The notes beneath the pieces were generated by a model. The model saw only the letters and a program-made list of their open reading frames with translations, ran no database searches and had not been told where the DNA came from. A DNA stretch of 64,000 nucleotides, from the NCBI GenBank assembly GCA_030762175.1, contig JAUJEO010000020.1, positions 145,776 through 209,775 on the forward strand, given 5' to 3'. A program made the position numbers and the translations under genes. Each line of letters opens with the position of its first letter. Position 1 is the first letter of the stretch. This DNA is from Metallyticus violacea (taxonomy: Eukaryota; Arthropoda; Insecta; Mantodea; Metallyticidae). Below are positions 18,837 to 31,097 of this stretch, in pieces.

Positions 18837-20450
18837 CGCGCACTCGGCCAGCAGCTCTCGCAGCAAGCACACGCCGAAGAATGGGGAAGAAGAAGAAACC
18901 GAGCTGCAGCGACTCTCCGCAAGGCGGCACTGGCAGCACAGCAGCGGGCACTGGGACTTCTCCCACCGGCACTCCAGAAGCCAAGAAGCCCCGGCCTGCC
19001 AGCACACCGCAGTCTTCACCTGCCGCTGCCACGGCCACGGCTACTGCGGGGCCCATCTCGCCGACCGCCCAGAGGTTTCTGGATTCACTGAAGGAGGCGA
19101 ATGTACAAGACAGCCTTGTGCAATTATGCACATATATCTGCTCATCACCAAACATCGCCCCCCTCCCTTCCCCCTCCCCTGCTCTCCCCTCCGAGCCCGA
19201 GCCCAAGCCCACTCCTCCACCGACTGATCCCGGCACCATCCAGCAGACCGCCACTCACAACAGCAGCGTCGTCGCCGTAGGGGTCCCGAGAGGTTGCTCA
19301 CCAAACTATGTGCTCCAAGCCGCTCAGGGTCTTTGGCCCTCCGCGGTTAGGGCCATAAGAATACGCTCCTCTAAGGGCCCCACCGCACTGGTGCGAATTA
19401 TCTTCCGAGACAGCGCCGACTGTGCCTCTGCCATCTCCTCTGGCCTGTCCCTCGTGGGCAAGCTAGTAAAAATCGAGGCCAGCAGAAGTCCACGGATCGC
19501 ACCATGCAGACGTTGCTGCGCCTATGGTCACCATTCGGACGGCTGCTCGTCAGTTCCAAGGTGCCACTACTGTGGGGCCGAGGAATTGACCTCACAGTGC
19601 CAGAGGCACAACCTGACACAACGCCGGCTCTTCTGCGCTACCTGCGGTGGCACAGACCATTTCACAGGTCAGGTTCGTTGCCCGAGGCACCCGGAGCACA
19701 AACCAACAGCTCCCCAGGTGCCACCCTCTCAACCAGCACAGAACATCCAGGACCACCCTCGCCGGAAAACCACGCACCGAAGCCAGAAGCCAGCACCTCC
19801 AGACGCGAGAACTCTGGCAGCGGCAGTGTCCGCCTCTGTTGAGGCGCTGACCGCCGCTGTTGGGAGCCTCGCAGCCACCGCTGCGCGTCTGGCCGAGGTT
19901 GCACAAGACATCCAGCGCGGCCAGAGCAACCTGGAACAGCTGATTAAGGACCAGGGGCAGGACCTTAAGAACACACTCACCCATCTTCGCACTTGCCACG
20001 AGGACACCCAGCTGCAGATCTCAAACCTCGAGGAGAGCCTCTTCCACAACAGCGAGATGCTTCACCGCACCATTGATGAAGTACACAGCATCATCTCTTC
20101 CTCGACGCTGCTGGGCAAACCTGGCAAGAAGAAGAAAGGGTCCAGCGCCTAGGGGATGACCATCCCCCCCTGAAACCGGCCGTTTTCTTATTCTGACATT
20201 CAGCACCAAAGACGACCGACCGAGAACTCATGCAAGCGAAGCCTGTGGCTCCGGCCCATGTTAAGCCGCATCGAGCTTGGTCGGAAGTTGGACGGGTGGC
20301 AAGTCCGCCCAAAATCAAAGAACATAATTTCCAGCTCCACATACTACATCAATCATCTTGACAGGTAAAGCCGAGGATCGGCTAGGTACTGTCGACCAAT
20401 TACCCACCTAGGATAGGACCTAGGTGACCTGTACTGGCTTCTGGCTTCTG
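18837..20450 (+). mobile_element. ORF1-only non-LTR retroelement (element 1)
   Basis: A 1,614 bp insertion found only in unit 1, bounded by the 10-bp duplication. It has a 44-bp 5' leader, one intact Gag-like ORF (18881-20152) and a 298-bp 3' region. There is no endonuclease or reverse transcriptase ORF. The 3' region has two hairpins (20369-20383; 20405-20426 with a perfect 8-bp stem) and ends in short CTGGCTT repeats, not poly(A). An intact ORF starting close to the 5' junction suggests a near full-length copy of a non-autonomous element, comparable in design to mammalian HAL1 half-LINEs. A deletion derivative of a longer element is the alternative. The insertion is in the same direction as H2A, and H2A starts 54 bp past the right target duplication. 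Confidence 0.85.
18881..20152 (+). CDS. Gag-like ORF1 protein of element 1
   Basis: 423 residues from the ATG at 18881; the frame is open further upstream only through antisense promoter sequence, so this ATG is chosen. N-terminus MGKKKKPSCS, then Ala/Thr/Pro-rich to about residue 57, a short helical segment (about 60-87) and a Pro-rich linker (90-118). Residues 128-205 resemble the domain that precedes the zinc knuckles in Jockey/I/R1-type ORF1 proteins. Three knuckles follow: C209-X2-C-X4-H-X4-C222, C228-X2-C231 with C240/H243, and C252-X2-C-X4-H-X6-C267. Residues 310-406 are predicted coiled coil, and the C-terminus is GKKKKGSSA. By family knowledge it binds element RNA. It is intact with no stops. 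It is homologous to the unit 3 element, notably in GPTxLVR and APCRRCC. Confidence 0.9.
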   Translation: MGKKKKPSCSDSPQGGTGSTAAGTGTSPTGTPEAKKPRPASTPQSSPAAATATATAGPISPTAQRFLDSLKEANVQDSLVQLCTYICSSPNIAPLPSPSPALPSEPEPKPTPPPTDPGTIQQTATHNSSVVAVGVPRGCSPNYVLQAAQGLWPSAVRAIRIRSSKGPTALVRIIFRDSADCASAISSGLSLVGKLVKIEASRSPRIAPCRRCCAYGHHSDGCSSVPRCHYCGAEELTSQCQRHNLTQRRLFCATCGGTDHFTGQVRCPRHPEHKPTAPQVPPSQPAQNIQDHPRRKTTHRSQKPAPPDARTLAAAVSASVEALTAAVGSLAATAARLAEVAQDIQRGQSNLEQLIKDQGQDLKNTLTHLRTCHEDTQLQISNLEESLFHNSEMLHRTIDEVHSIISSSTLLGKPGKKKKGSSA

Positions 20451-20889
<439 letters not shown>

Positions 20890-20924
20890 ATGGGCAGCCA
20901 CGGTCTTGGCAAATATAAGAAAAC

Positions 20925-20940
20925 GGCCCTTTTCAGGGCC
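20925..20940 (+). terminator. Histone mRNA 3' stem-loop of H2A (unit 1)
   Basis: GGCCCTTTTCAGGGCC, 35 nt after the H2A stop and preceded by ATAAGAAAAC. Confidence 0.97.
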
Positions 20941-21543
20941 AACATTTGTTTCCCGTAAGGCGCGCCCGGTTGGAACGACTCGTGCGATGCGCTGGCAGTT
21001 TGCAGCGCCAGTGTGCTTGGTGCATGTGGCTCGTAACAGTTGTAAAGGGGTCGAGCATCGGTCTAGGTGGGCAGTCAGAGATGCAAGAAGTCTTCTAGCC
21101 TTTCCCGTAGGCCTCTCGGTGAAAAGAAACAGAAAAATGTGGGGGGGAAAAAAGGGCAAGTTATCGTGGCGAAAAGAGGCAAGCCGAACAGGCTCTCCAA
21201 AGGCACTTTGCCGAAAGCCTGGGAGCCTTTTTTATTTCTTTAAAGTAGGACTCTCCAGGCAAAACGGGGAAGCCGAACACCCTCTACAAACGCACACGTT
21301 CTCGAAAGCCTATGGGAGCCTTTTTAGTAGGCTCTTCCAGGCGCACGATCTGGTGGCGAAAAGAGGCGAGGCGAGGCGAGGCAAGCCAAACTCAAGTTAT
21401 AGTGCGGAACAGTGAGCCTAGGGGCCTTTCTCGCGTAGCGAATACAGAGGCAAGCCGAACAGAAAGGCTCGCAAAGATTTCGGGTCGTGGAAGATTGCCG
21501 CTGGAAGTATCGTGACTAGTAGCTCCCATGGGAAGAAATTGTT
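20941..21543. other. H2A-H4 spacer with short degenerate repeats (unit 1/2 junction)
   Basis: About 600 bp between the convergent 3' ends of H2A and H4. No gene. It contains degenerate direct repeats: GGCGAAAAGAGGC near 21168 and 21353, CGAAAGCCT...GGGAGCCTTTTT near 21213 and 21303, AGGCAAGCCGAACAG near 21178 and 21449, and a GAGGC run at 21364-21382. Positions 1-247 are the right part of the same spacer in unit 1. Confidence 0.7.
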
Positions 21544-21559
21544 GGCCCTGAAAAGGGCC
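21544..21559 (-). terminator. Histone mRNA 3' stem-loop of H4 (unit 2)
   Basis: Transcript-sense GGCCCTTTTCAGGGCC, unchanged from unit 1. Confidence 0.97.
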
Positions 21560-21613
21560 GTTTTTTGTTGATCGGTCTCTCTGCAAGAGTCGTGCGATGA
21601 GTGGCAGGGAGAC

Positions 21614-22562
<949 letters not shown>

Positions 22563-22624
22563 GCTGTCGGCCACAAATGGCAACTCGCCCTAGTGAGTGT
22601 GGCGGCCCCCCCCCCCCCAAAAAC

Positions 22625-22640
22625 GGCCCTTTTCAGGGCC
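22625..22640 (+). terminator. Histone mRNA 3' stem-loop of H3 (unit 2)
   Basis: GGCCCTTTTCAGGGCC downstream of a C-run and A-run. Confidence 0.97.
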
Positions 22641-23296
22641 AACATTAGTCTCGGTTTGAGGGAAAGTGCGGGAATTTTCTCCAGCGCGATGGAACGTGGC
22701 CTGGTTACGGAGATGCCGAGCGAAAACTTGCCCTTACCCCGCAGTACAAGTTGTGTACCAAGAGTGATGGAGCAGAAGTCCCTTAATTTCCTGTTTGCGT
22801 GACCGCACGTAAAAGTGTAAATGTTGCATGCTATAATTTAATTCCCCCACTGTGATGTAATGTAACCTACGCGTCTTAGATTAGTGGCTGCAGTGTGTCG
22901 TTCCTCATTGCGGAAATGCTAGGAAAACTGTGGACGCAGTGCTTGGCTCTCGCCTCTTTTTCGTATATGCAAGTAAATCGCTGTAATGTTGGGGATATCT
23001 CCTTTGATTGAAGCAGAAGGAGAGAAATAAACGGCAGGAAAAAAAAAAAAAAAAAAAAAAAATGTATATGTACATAAATCGTCAATATGAATTTATAGTG
23101 CATCACATGCGCGGTACTATGTTTGGGAGTAAATGGTGGCAAAACTCCTTTAACACCAACGGGGAGAGACCACTAGTGCTTGAGGATTCGAACCCAGTAC
23201 CTCCATAACTATAGCATGAAGCTCTAACCGCAACAAGTCCACGTCGGATAGGGGTCGTCCGGGGATGGCTACTGCCCTTCGGGAACGCGGCGTGAT
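22641..23296. other. H3-H1 spacer (unit 2)
   Basis: Same content as in unit 1: AATAAA plus about 24 A (23039-23062) and the tRNA-like relic around 23159-23257. No gene. Confidence 0.6.
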
Positions 23297-23312
23297 GGCC
23301 CTGATAAGGGCC
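23297..23312 (-). terminator. Histone mRNA 3' stem-loop of H1 (unit 2)
   Basis: Transcript-sense GGCCCTTATCAGGGCC, preceded by a C that is missing in unit 1. Confidence 0.95.
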
Positions 23313-23390
23313 GTTTTTTTTTCCCCCCACCTTCCCGGGGGATGGGGACAGCGAGAGAAGGGCTGCGGCCCTGGTCGGGTGCGTGGTGAC

Positions 23391-24020
23391 TCACTTCTTC
23401 TTGGAGCTTGCTTTCTTGGGCGCCTTCGCCTTCGCAGCCTTCTTGGGCTTTGGGGCCTTGGGCTTCTTGGTGGGCATCTTGGTAGCTTTCTTCGCCTTGG
23501 AAGGGGCCTTCTTCGGCTTGGCCACTGCAGGTGCCCTCTTCTTGTCGGACGGCTTCTTGGCAGCTTTTTTGGGGGACGCTTTGGATGCGGACCTCTTCAT
23601 CTTGCCAGAGGATGCTGCTTTCTTCTCCTTGGGCGCTGCCGGCCTGCCCCGGGAAGGCGCTGCGGACACGGCGGACTTCTCGGGCTTCGCTGCCGAGGCG
23701 AGCTTGAAGGAGCCGGAAGCCCCCTTGCCCTTGGTCTGCACGAGTTCCCCGGAGGCCACGGCCGCTTTCAGGTACTTCTTGATGAAAGGTGCCAACTTCT
23801 CGGAGTCGGCCTTGTAGTTTGCGGCGATGTATTTCTTGATGGCCTGCAGGGAAGAGCCACCCCTCTCCTTGAGGCTCTTGATGGCATTACTCACCATCTC
23901 GGACGTGCGGGGGTGTGCAGGCTTCGACCTGGGCTTCTTCGCCGAAGAGGCCTTGGCCTTCTTCGGCGAAGTCTGTGCAGGAGCTGCTGCGGGTGCTGTG
24001 GCTGCGGCGGTGTCTGCCAT
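23391..24020 (-). CDS. H1: Linker histone H1 (unit 2)
   Basis: 209-residue H1 with the same three-part structure as unit 1 and the same protein sequence. The leader is uninterrupted, with the empty element 2 target at 24022-24038. Confidence 0.98.
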   Translation of the reverse strand: MADTAAATAPAAAPAQTSPKKAKASSAKKPRSKPAHPRTSEMVSNAIKSLKERGGSSLQAIKKYIAANYKADSEKLAPFIKKYLKAAVASGELVQTKGKGASGSFKLASAAKPEKSAVSAAPSRGRPAAPKEKKAASSGKMKRSASKASPKKAAKKPSDKKRAPAVAKPKKAPSKAKKATKMPTKKPKAPKPKKAAKAKAPKKASSKKK

Positions 24021-25028
24021 TGCGATCGGCGCAATTTTGGGGCGAGCCCCCCAGTGACCCGGACACGGACCTCTCAGAAAACGCCAGCAAGCTGCCGACA
24101 GGTCGCGCGCGCGGCCACGAGCCAGTGGCGTGCTTCCTCACTTGGTTTGTACCCTGTTCACGAAGCCCCTCGTGCCATGCGCCGTTGCCTCGGGGCTGCG
24201 CTGCATGCCTCGAAGATTGGGGATGCAGCAGGGCGCGAAGCGGAAGCCCTCGGAGGAAACCTCTCTGCTGGGGAAGCTTGCGAATTAAGCCCTGCATTCC
24301 GGGTCCGGTCCGCACCCTGCGCGGGTTCCTCGCGTGGGAGGACTGAACGGGGTCCCGAAGAGGGATGGCCCTTGGGGGGCGAGTAGCTCCAACCTTTGGC
24401 TGTTGCCATGCGGAGCGAGCCTCGGCCAGGTGCTACCTTCCTGGCTGTGAAGGTTTGCAAACGTTGGCCTGCATCGAACACAAATTCTGGCGAGGAGAAC
24501 GGCGAAGCAGCGAATCTCGCTGTGCAAGGACCTGTCTGGTCGAGCATCGGTCGCGGCTCCCGCGAGGAAGGGTCGGTGGAAAAGGGCTGCCGCTTTGCTC
24601 GTAGGGCAGAGGGGTCGTTGCAATTCTTTGGACCAATTTCTAGCCGTTGACTGCACGATGTCGCGTGTAGCATGCCATTTTCCCCGTCCCATTGAAATGC
24701 AGGGGGTGAAAATTTGTGGGGAAAAGACTTGTTTTAATTGCGTCGTAAGTAACGGTAGAAGGGACTCATTATGCCTTATGTTCTGCACACAGAGGCTGGA
24801 TGGCGCAATGGCGGCAGCACGATCCACCCAGATGAGGAGATTAAAATGGGGACTGCTGTGCTGCACGGTGATGGAGCGTGGTCATCGGGCGAGGCCGTGT
24901 GTCACAAGCCGAGCAGCAGCACCAGGAGGAGGAGGAAGAAGAAGAAGAAGAAGAAGAAGGCGGCAACATCTGCAAAACCTATGCACCAACACCGGTCGGC
25001 ACTAAAGGTGAGTAAGGGTAAGGGGGGG

Positions 25029-25078
<50 letters not shown>

Positions 25079-25585
25079 TGTTAAGAAATGGGCAGTGCAG
25101 ATGGCACGTGATGCTCTTAAATGAATCTGGTAATTGTAAGGGATACACATTTAAAGTACGATGGCAGGCGGGGGATGAACGTGTAGAATGCCAGCGGGAC
25201 GTGGCTTGCATTTAGAGCGAGTGGCTGAAAATGCCTGGGCAGCAAAGCGGTAGGCTGACTGCAACTGCACGGTGAAACTGTGGTATGCCGAGCAGCAAAA
25301 GCGAGAGGGTGAGGCATAGTGGTGGTGGTGGTCGAATGCCATGTTCATCATCATCATCATGATCATGATCATCGCCGCCGCCGCCACCACCACCACTACC
25401 AGGACTAGTATCAGAAGTGAATGCGGAAGATGCCTGGATCAGGAATGAAAGAAAAAAGAAAAGGAAAGAAAGGAGAAAAGAATAGGGATTTACCGCTACA
25501 GTATATCACAGTAATGCATTATTTGCTTGTTGTGATGTAGAGAAGAAGGATGAGGGGGAGGGGAAAAAAAAAAAAAGAAACAAAT
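24021..25585. other. H1-5S spacer (unit 2)
   Basis: Homologous to 2723-4287. A 2-bp deletion near 24594 (CCGCTTTG against CCGCAGTTTG in units 1 and 3) shifts the frame of the long open frame upstream of H1, which argues that it is not coding. Poly(A) of about 47 nt at 25029-25075. The duplicated segment is at about 24763-24898. Confidence 0.6.
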
Positions 25586-25703
25586 GCCAACGGCACGTGG
25601 TGTTCCCAAGCGGTCACCCATCCAAGTACTGACCACGCCCAATGCTGCTTAACTTCGGTGATCGGACGAGAACCGGTGTATTCAGCATGGTATGGCCGTT
25701 GGC
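25586..25703 (-). rRNA. 5S rRNA: 5S ribosomal RNA (unit 2)
   Basis: 118 nt, same sequence as unit 1, with the internal control region and downstream T-run terminator intact. Confidence 0.97.
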
Positions 25704-26127
25704 ATTGGCCAGGCTGCTTTAAATGGTATTTGGGAGGTGGAATTAGAAGACGGGTGATATAACTCACCAGATACTTGCTGTCGGAACCGAGACTGCAAGC
25801 ATAGATTGTTACCCAATACTGCAATTAGAGCATAAAAATGTGTTGTTGTTGGAGGAAATGAGCACGTGTTAGGACCATTGTAGCAACGCGATCTATTCAT
25901 GAGGCAGGGGACGTAAAACATCAGAAATGAGCTATGTTCAGGAGCAAGAGAAAAACAGTAAACATGCTATGACCAAAGTCGCCATATTAGTATTACAGAG
26001 GAATGGGGAGGGGGGAAAAGACATACACACGTGCGCATGCACAGAGACGGGTTGAAGGAATGTTTTTCTTTCCCCTGACTCCTTTTTTTGTCTTTTTCTT
26101 TTTTATCTTCCCCCCATAGAAGCAGCT
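25704..26127. other. Region between 5S gene and monomer array (unit 2)
   Basis: Homologous to 4406-4829; no gene seen. Confidence 0.5.
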
Positions 26128-26904
26128 AAATGACATGACATCAAAACCACTGTTTTTCAAGAGTAGCTAGTGTTTTAGTGTATAATTAGTGTCTGTTAAA
26201 CCACTCTACAGTTTAGTATGTAATAATTATGCATTTTAGGTTAGGTGCCACATGTTGGCGATGGTGCTAGATAGAATTATTTACTGAGCAATACGAAAAG
26301 GCACATCAAGATGGAAGGTGTCGCACAAAAAGACCTTGGGGGCGTAAAAAAATAATAATAATAAAAAGTAGTAGTAGTAGTAGTAGTAATAATCATAATC
26401 ATCATAATTATAATGGCAATGATGGGGATAAATGTTGGCGGTGGAGAAGGAATAAATCCAGAATGATGGGGGCGGGGGGGAAGGAAGGAAGGAAGAATGA
26501 ATAAAACATGTACAGTTGTAAGGCGAGGCGAAGAGGGGGGGAGGAAGAATGAAAATAGAACATTAGTTTTTTGGTATCAGCTAAATAACGTAAAGCCGTA
26601 ACTATTTATTGTTTTTGAACAGTATTTAGTGTTTCAGTGCATAAATAAGTGCGCATTTAGCTGCTGTCCATTTTAGCTTCTAATAACTTAATTATGCATT
26701 TTATGTGCCACGTAGAATTATTCACCGAGCAATATGATTAGGCACAGCAAGATGTAAGGTGTGGCGAGAGAAACAGAGACACACACACACGCGTGCATGC
26801 GCGCGGAAGATTTGGCAAAAAGGGGAATGGCAAAGAAGAAAGAAAGACACGCACGCATGGGATTAGAAAGAACAAAGATGACAGATTGTGTGTGTGTGTG
26901 TGTG

Positions 26905-26959
<55 letters not shown>

Positions 26960-27372
26960 CCTAAATGAAGTAATATTTGTAGTGTTTGAAGAGTATTTAG
27001 TGCTTTAGTGCATTATTAGTGCCTATTAAGCTGCATCTCCAGTTTTGTTCCTAATTACTTAATTTTGCATATTATGCTTTTTAGGTTAGGTATCATGCAT
27101 TGGTGATGGGAGTAGATAGAACTATTTACTCAGCAATGTGAATAGGTACAGCAACATTGCAGAGAAAGCCTTGGTGGCAAAAAGTAATTATATTTATAAT
27201 CATAATGACCATTATGATGATAAATGTTGGTGGTGGAGAAGACACACACGTGGAAGGTGTGGCAAAAGAAAGGAAATAAAAATGTTATGAAGATGTTGAA
27301 GGTTGGTGCGGACGAAGGAATAAATCCACAACTTGGTGGAAACGTTTTGTATGTGTGTGTGTGTGTGTGTGT

Positions 27373-27409
<37 letters not shown>

Positions 27410-29384
27410 CGTGGTGGTGGCTAAATAATGTAACAACATCACTATTTATTGCTTTTGAAAAATATTTAGTGTTTTAGTGCATAATTAGTACCTATGGAGC
27501 TGCTGGACAGTTTAGTTACTAATTACTTAATTCTGCATTTTAGGTTAGGTGGCACATGTTGTCGATGGTGCTACATAGAATAATTTACTCAGCAATGTGA
27601 TTAAGCACACAAAGATGTAAGGTTTGGCAAGAGGGAGGGAGGGAGGGAGGAAGGAAGGAAGGAAGGAAGGAAGGAAGGAAGGAAGGAAGGAAGGAAGGAA
27701 GGAAGACATGCGCACATGCGGATGGTGTGGCTGAGAGATGCAGGGGGGAAGAGAAGAAAATGAAAGAATATTAAGGTTGGTTTTTAAAGAAGAAAGAAAT
27801 CTGCAACATTAGGTTTTATTTTTTGTTTTTTTTCCCCCCAGCTAAATGTTTTGGCATTTGTTTTTGAAGAATATTTGGTGTTTTAGTGCCTGTGATTCCG
27901 CTCTACAATTTTTAGGTTCTAATGACTTAATTATGGTTTTTAGGTTAGTTACCATGCATTGGCAATGGTGCTACATTCAGTTATTTACTGAGCAAATGAT
28001 TAGGCATGGCAAGAGAAAGAACAGGATAAGGCGAGGAAGAGAGAGGGAGTCACGTTGGTATAAAAAAAAAAAAAAACACCACACACTTCAATCATGGTGA
28101 TAAATGTTGGTGGTGGAGAAGACACACACGTGGAAGGTGTGGCAAAAGAAAGGAAATAAAAATGTTATGAAGATGAAGGTTGGTGCGGACGAAGGAATAA
28201 ATCCACAACTTGGTGGAAACTTTTTAAATGGTGGTGGTGGTGGTGGTGGCTAAATAATGTAACATCATCACTATTTATTGCTTTTGAAAAATATTTAGTG
28301 TTTTAGTGCATAATTAGTACCTATGGAGCTGCTGGACAGTTTACTTACTAATTACTTAATTATGCATTTTAGGTTAGGTGCCGCGTGTTGCAGATGGCAC
28401 TAAATCAAAACTATTTAGTGAGCAATACGAATAGGAACATCATGATGGAAGGTGTTGCACAAAAAGACCTTGGGGGCATAAAAAATATTATAATAAAAAA
28501 AATAGTGATGATAATCGTACAAAAACTAGTAGTAGTAGTAGGAGTAAGGATGATGGGGATAAATCAATCCAGAACATGGGGGCAGGAAGGAATGAAGTAA
28601 GGAACACACAGGCACAGATGTAATGTGAAGCAAAGAGGGGTGAGGGGGAAGAAGAAAGAATGAAAATAAAAGATAAAGAAGGTGATGAAGGTTGGTGTTA
28701 AAGAACTAAAAAATTTACAACATTGGTTTTGTGAGTGTGTGTGTGTGTGTGTGTGGTAGCAGCTAAATAACGCAAACTCATATAATATTTATTATTTTTG
28801 AACAGTATATAGCATTTAAGTGCCCAAATAGCCGCTCTACAGTTTTGTTTTTAATAAATTAATTATGCATTTTAGGTTGGGTGGCACATGCTGTCGATGG
28901 TGCTACATAGAATAATTTACTCAGCAATGTGATTAAGCACAGCAAGATGTAAGGTTTGGCAAGAGGGAGGGATGGAGGGAGGGAGGGAGGAAGGAAGGAA
29001 CGAAGGAAGGAAGGAAGGAATGCGCACAGGCAGATGGTGTGGCTGAGAGATGCAGGGGGGAAGAGAAGAAAATGAAAGAATATTAAGGTTGGTTTTTAAA
29101 GAAGAAAGAAATCTGCAACATTAGGTTTTTTTTGTTGTTGTTGTTGTTGTTTTTTTTTTTCCAGCTAAATGTCCTGGCATTTGTTTTTGAAGAATATTTG
29201 GTGTTTTAGTGCCTGTGATTCTGCTCTACAATTTTTAGTTTCTAATGACTTAATTATGGTTTTTAGGTTAGTTACCATGCATTGGCAATGGTGCTACATT
29301 CAGTTATTTACTGAGCAAATGATTAGGCATGGCAAGAACAGGATAAGGTGAGGAAGAGAGAGGGAGTCACGCTGGTATGTTATT

Positions 29385-29420
<36 letters not shown>

Positions 29421-29883
29421 ACAACAACTTCTAAATTTTGGTGGTGGAGAAGACACACACCTGGAAGGTGTGGCAAAAGAAAGGAAATAAAAAAATGTTA
29501 TGAAGATGATGAAGGTTGGTGCGGATGAAGGAATAAATGCACAACTTGGTGGAAACTTTTTTTTTTTATTTATTTATTTTTTTTTTTATGGTGGTGGTGG
29601 TGGCGGCTAAATAATGTAACATCATCACTATTTATTGCTTTTGAAAAATATTTAGTGTTTTAGTGCATAATTAGTACCTATGGAGCTGCTGGACAGTTTA
29701 GTTACTTATTACTTAATTATGCATTTTAGGTTAGGTGCCGCGTGTTGGCGATGGGGCTAAATAAAAACTATTTAGTGAGCAATACGAATAGGAACATCAT
29801 GATGGAAGGTGTTGCACAAAAAGGCCTTGGGGGCATAAAAAATATTATAATAAAAAAAAAAGTGATGATAATCGTACAAAAAC

Positions 29884-29921
<38 letters not shown>

Positions 29922-30528
29922 ATGATGATGATGGGGACAAATCAATCCAGAACATGGGGGCAGGAAGGAACACACAGGCACAGATGTAAGGTGAAGCAAA
30001 GAGGGGTGAGGGGGAAGAAGAAAGAACGAAAATAAAAGATAAAGAAGGTGATGAAGGTTGGTGTTAAAGAACTAATAAATTTACAACATTGGTTTTGTGA
30101 GGGTGGGTGCGTGGGTGTGTGTGTGTGGTAGCAGCTAAATAACTCAAACTCATATAATATTTATTATTTTTGAACAGTATATAGCCTTTAAGTGCCCAAA
30201 TAGCCGCTCTACAGTTTTGTTTCTAATGACTTAATTATGGTTTTTAGGCTAGTTACCATGCATTGGCAATGGTGCTACATTCAGTTATTTACTGAGCAAA
30301 TGATTAGGCATGGCAAGGGAAAGAACAGGATAAGGTGAGGAAGGGAGAGGGAGTCACGTTGGTATGAAAAAAAAGAACACCACACACTTCAATCATGGTG
30401 ATAAAAATGTTGGTGGTGGAGAAGACACACACGTGGAAGGTGTGGCAAAAGAAAGGAAATAAAAATGTTATGAAGATGATGTGAAGGTTGGTGCGGACGA
30501 AGGAATAAATGCACAACTTGGCGGAAAC

Positions 30529-30573
<45 letters not shown>

Positions 30574-31085
30574 GGTGGTGGTGGTGGTGGTGGTGGTGGC
30601 GGCTAAATAATGTAACATCATCACTATTTATTGCTTTTGAAAAATGTTTAGTGTTTTAGTGCATAATTAGTACCTATGGAGGTGCTGGACTGTTTAGTTA
30701 CTAATGACTTAATTATGCATTTTAGGTTGGCGATGGAGAAAACGAGAATGGAAAAAAAAAAAAAGTGGGTGAATCCTAATGATGATGATGATGGGGATTA
30801 ATTTTGGCGGTGGAGGAGAAATCAATCCACAACATGGGAGCAGGAAGGAAGGAAGGAAGGAAGGAAGGAAGTGAGTAAGTAAGTGAGTAAGTAAGCATGT
30901 GAGAAAGAAACACATGCGCACAGATGTAAGGCTAAGCAAAGAGGGGAGGGGGGGAAGAAGAAAGATTGAAAATAAAAGATTATGAAGGTGATGAAGGTTG
31001 GTGTAAAAGAACTATTTCATTTTTAACAATTGTTTTTTTTTTTTGTTTGTTTTTTGTGTGGTAGCAGCTAAATAACGCAAACTCA
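26128..31085. repeat. Degenerate tandem monomer array (unit 2)
   Basis: Same array of about eleven monomers with the 1.33 kb higher-order period. Differences from unit 1 are in microsatellite lengths (an extra AGT near 26370, GGAA tract longer near 27700, poly(T) longer near 26907 and 27375) and a short deletion near 29020. Confidence 0.85.
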
Positions 31086-31097
31086 TAACTATCTGTT

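Noticed and set aside
18563..20152. 529-codon version of the element 1 ORF
   Set aside because: The first 106 codons are antisense H2B and promoter sequence lying outside the element boundary at 18837; the Gag starts at 18881.
20153..20450. Remnant of a reverse transcriptase ORF after the element 1 Gag
   Set aside because: The 298 bp has no long open frame or RT motif that I can see, and consists of hairpins and short repeats.
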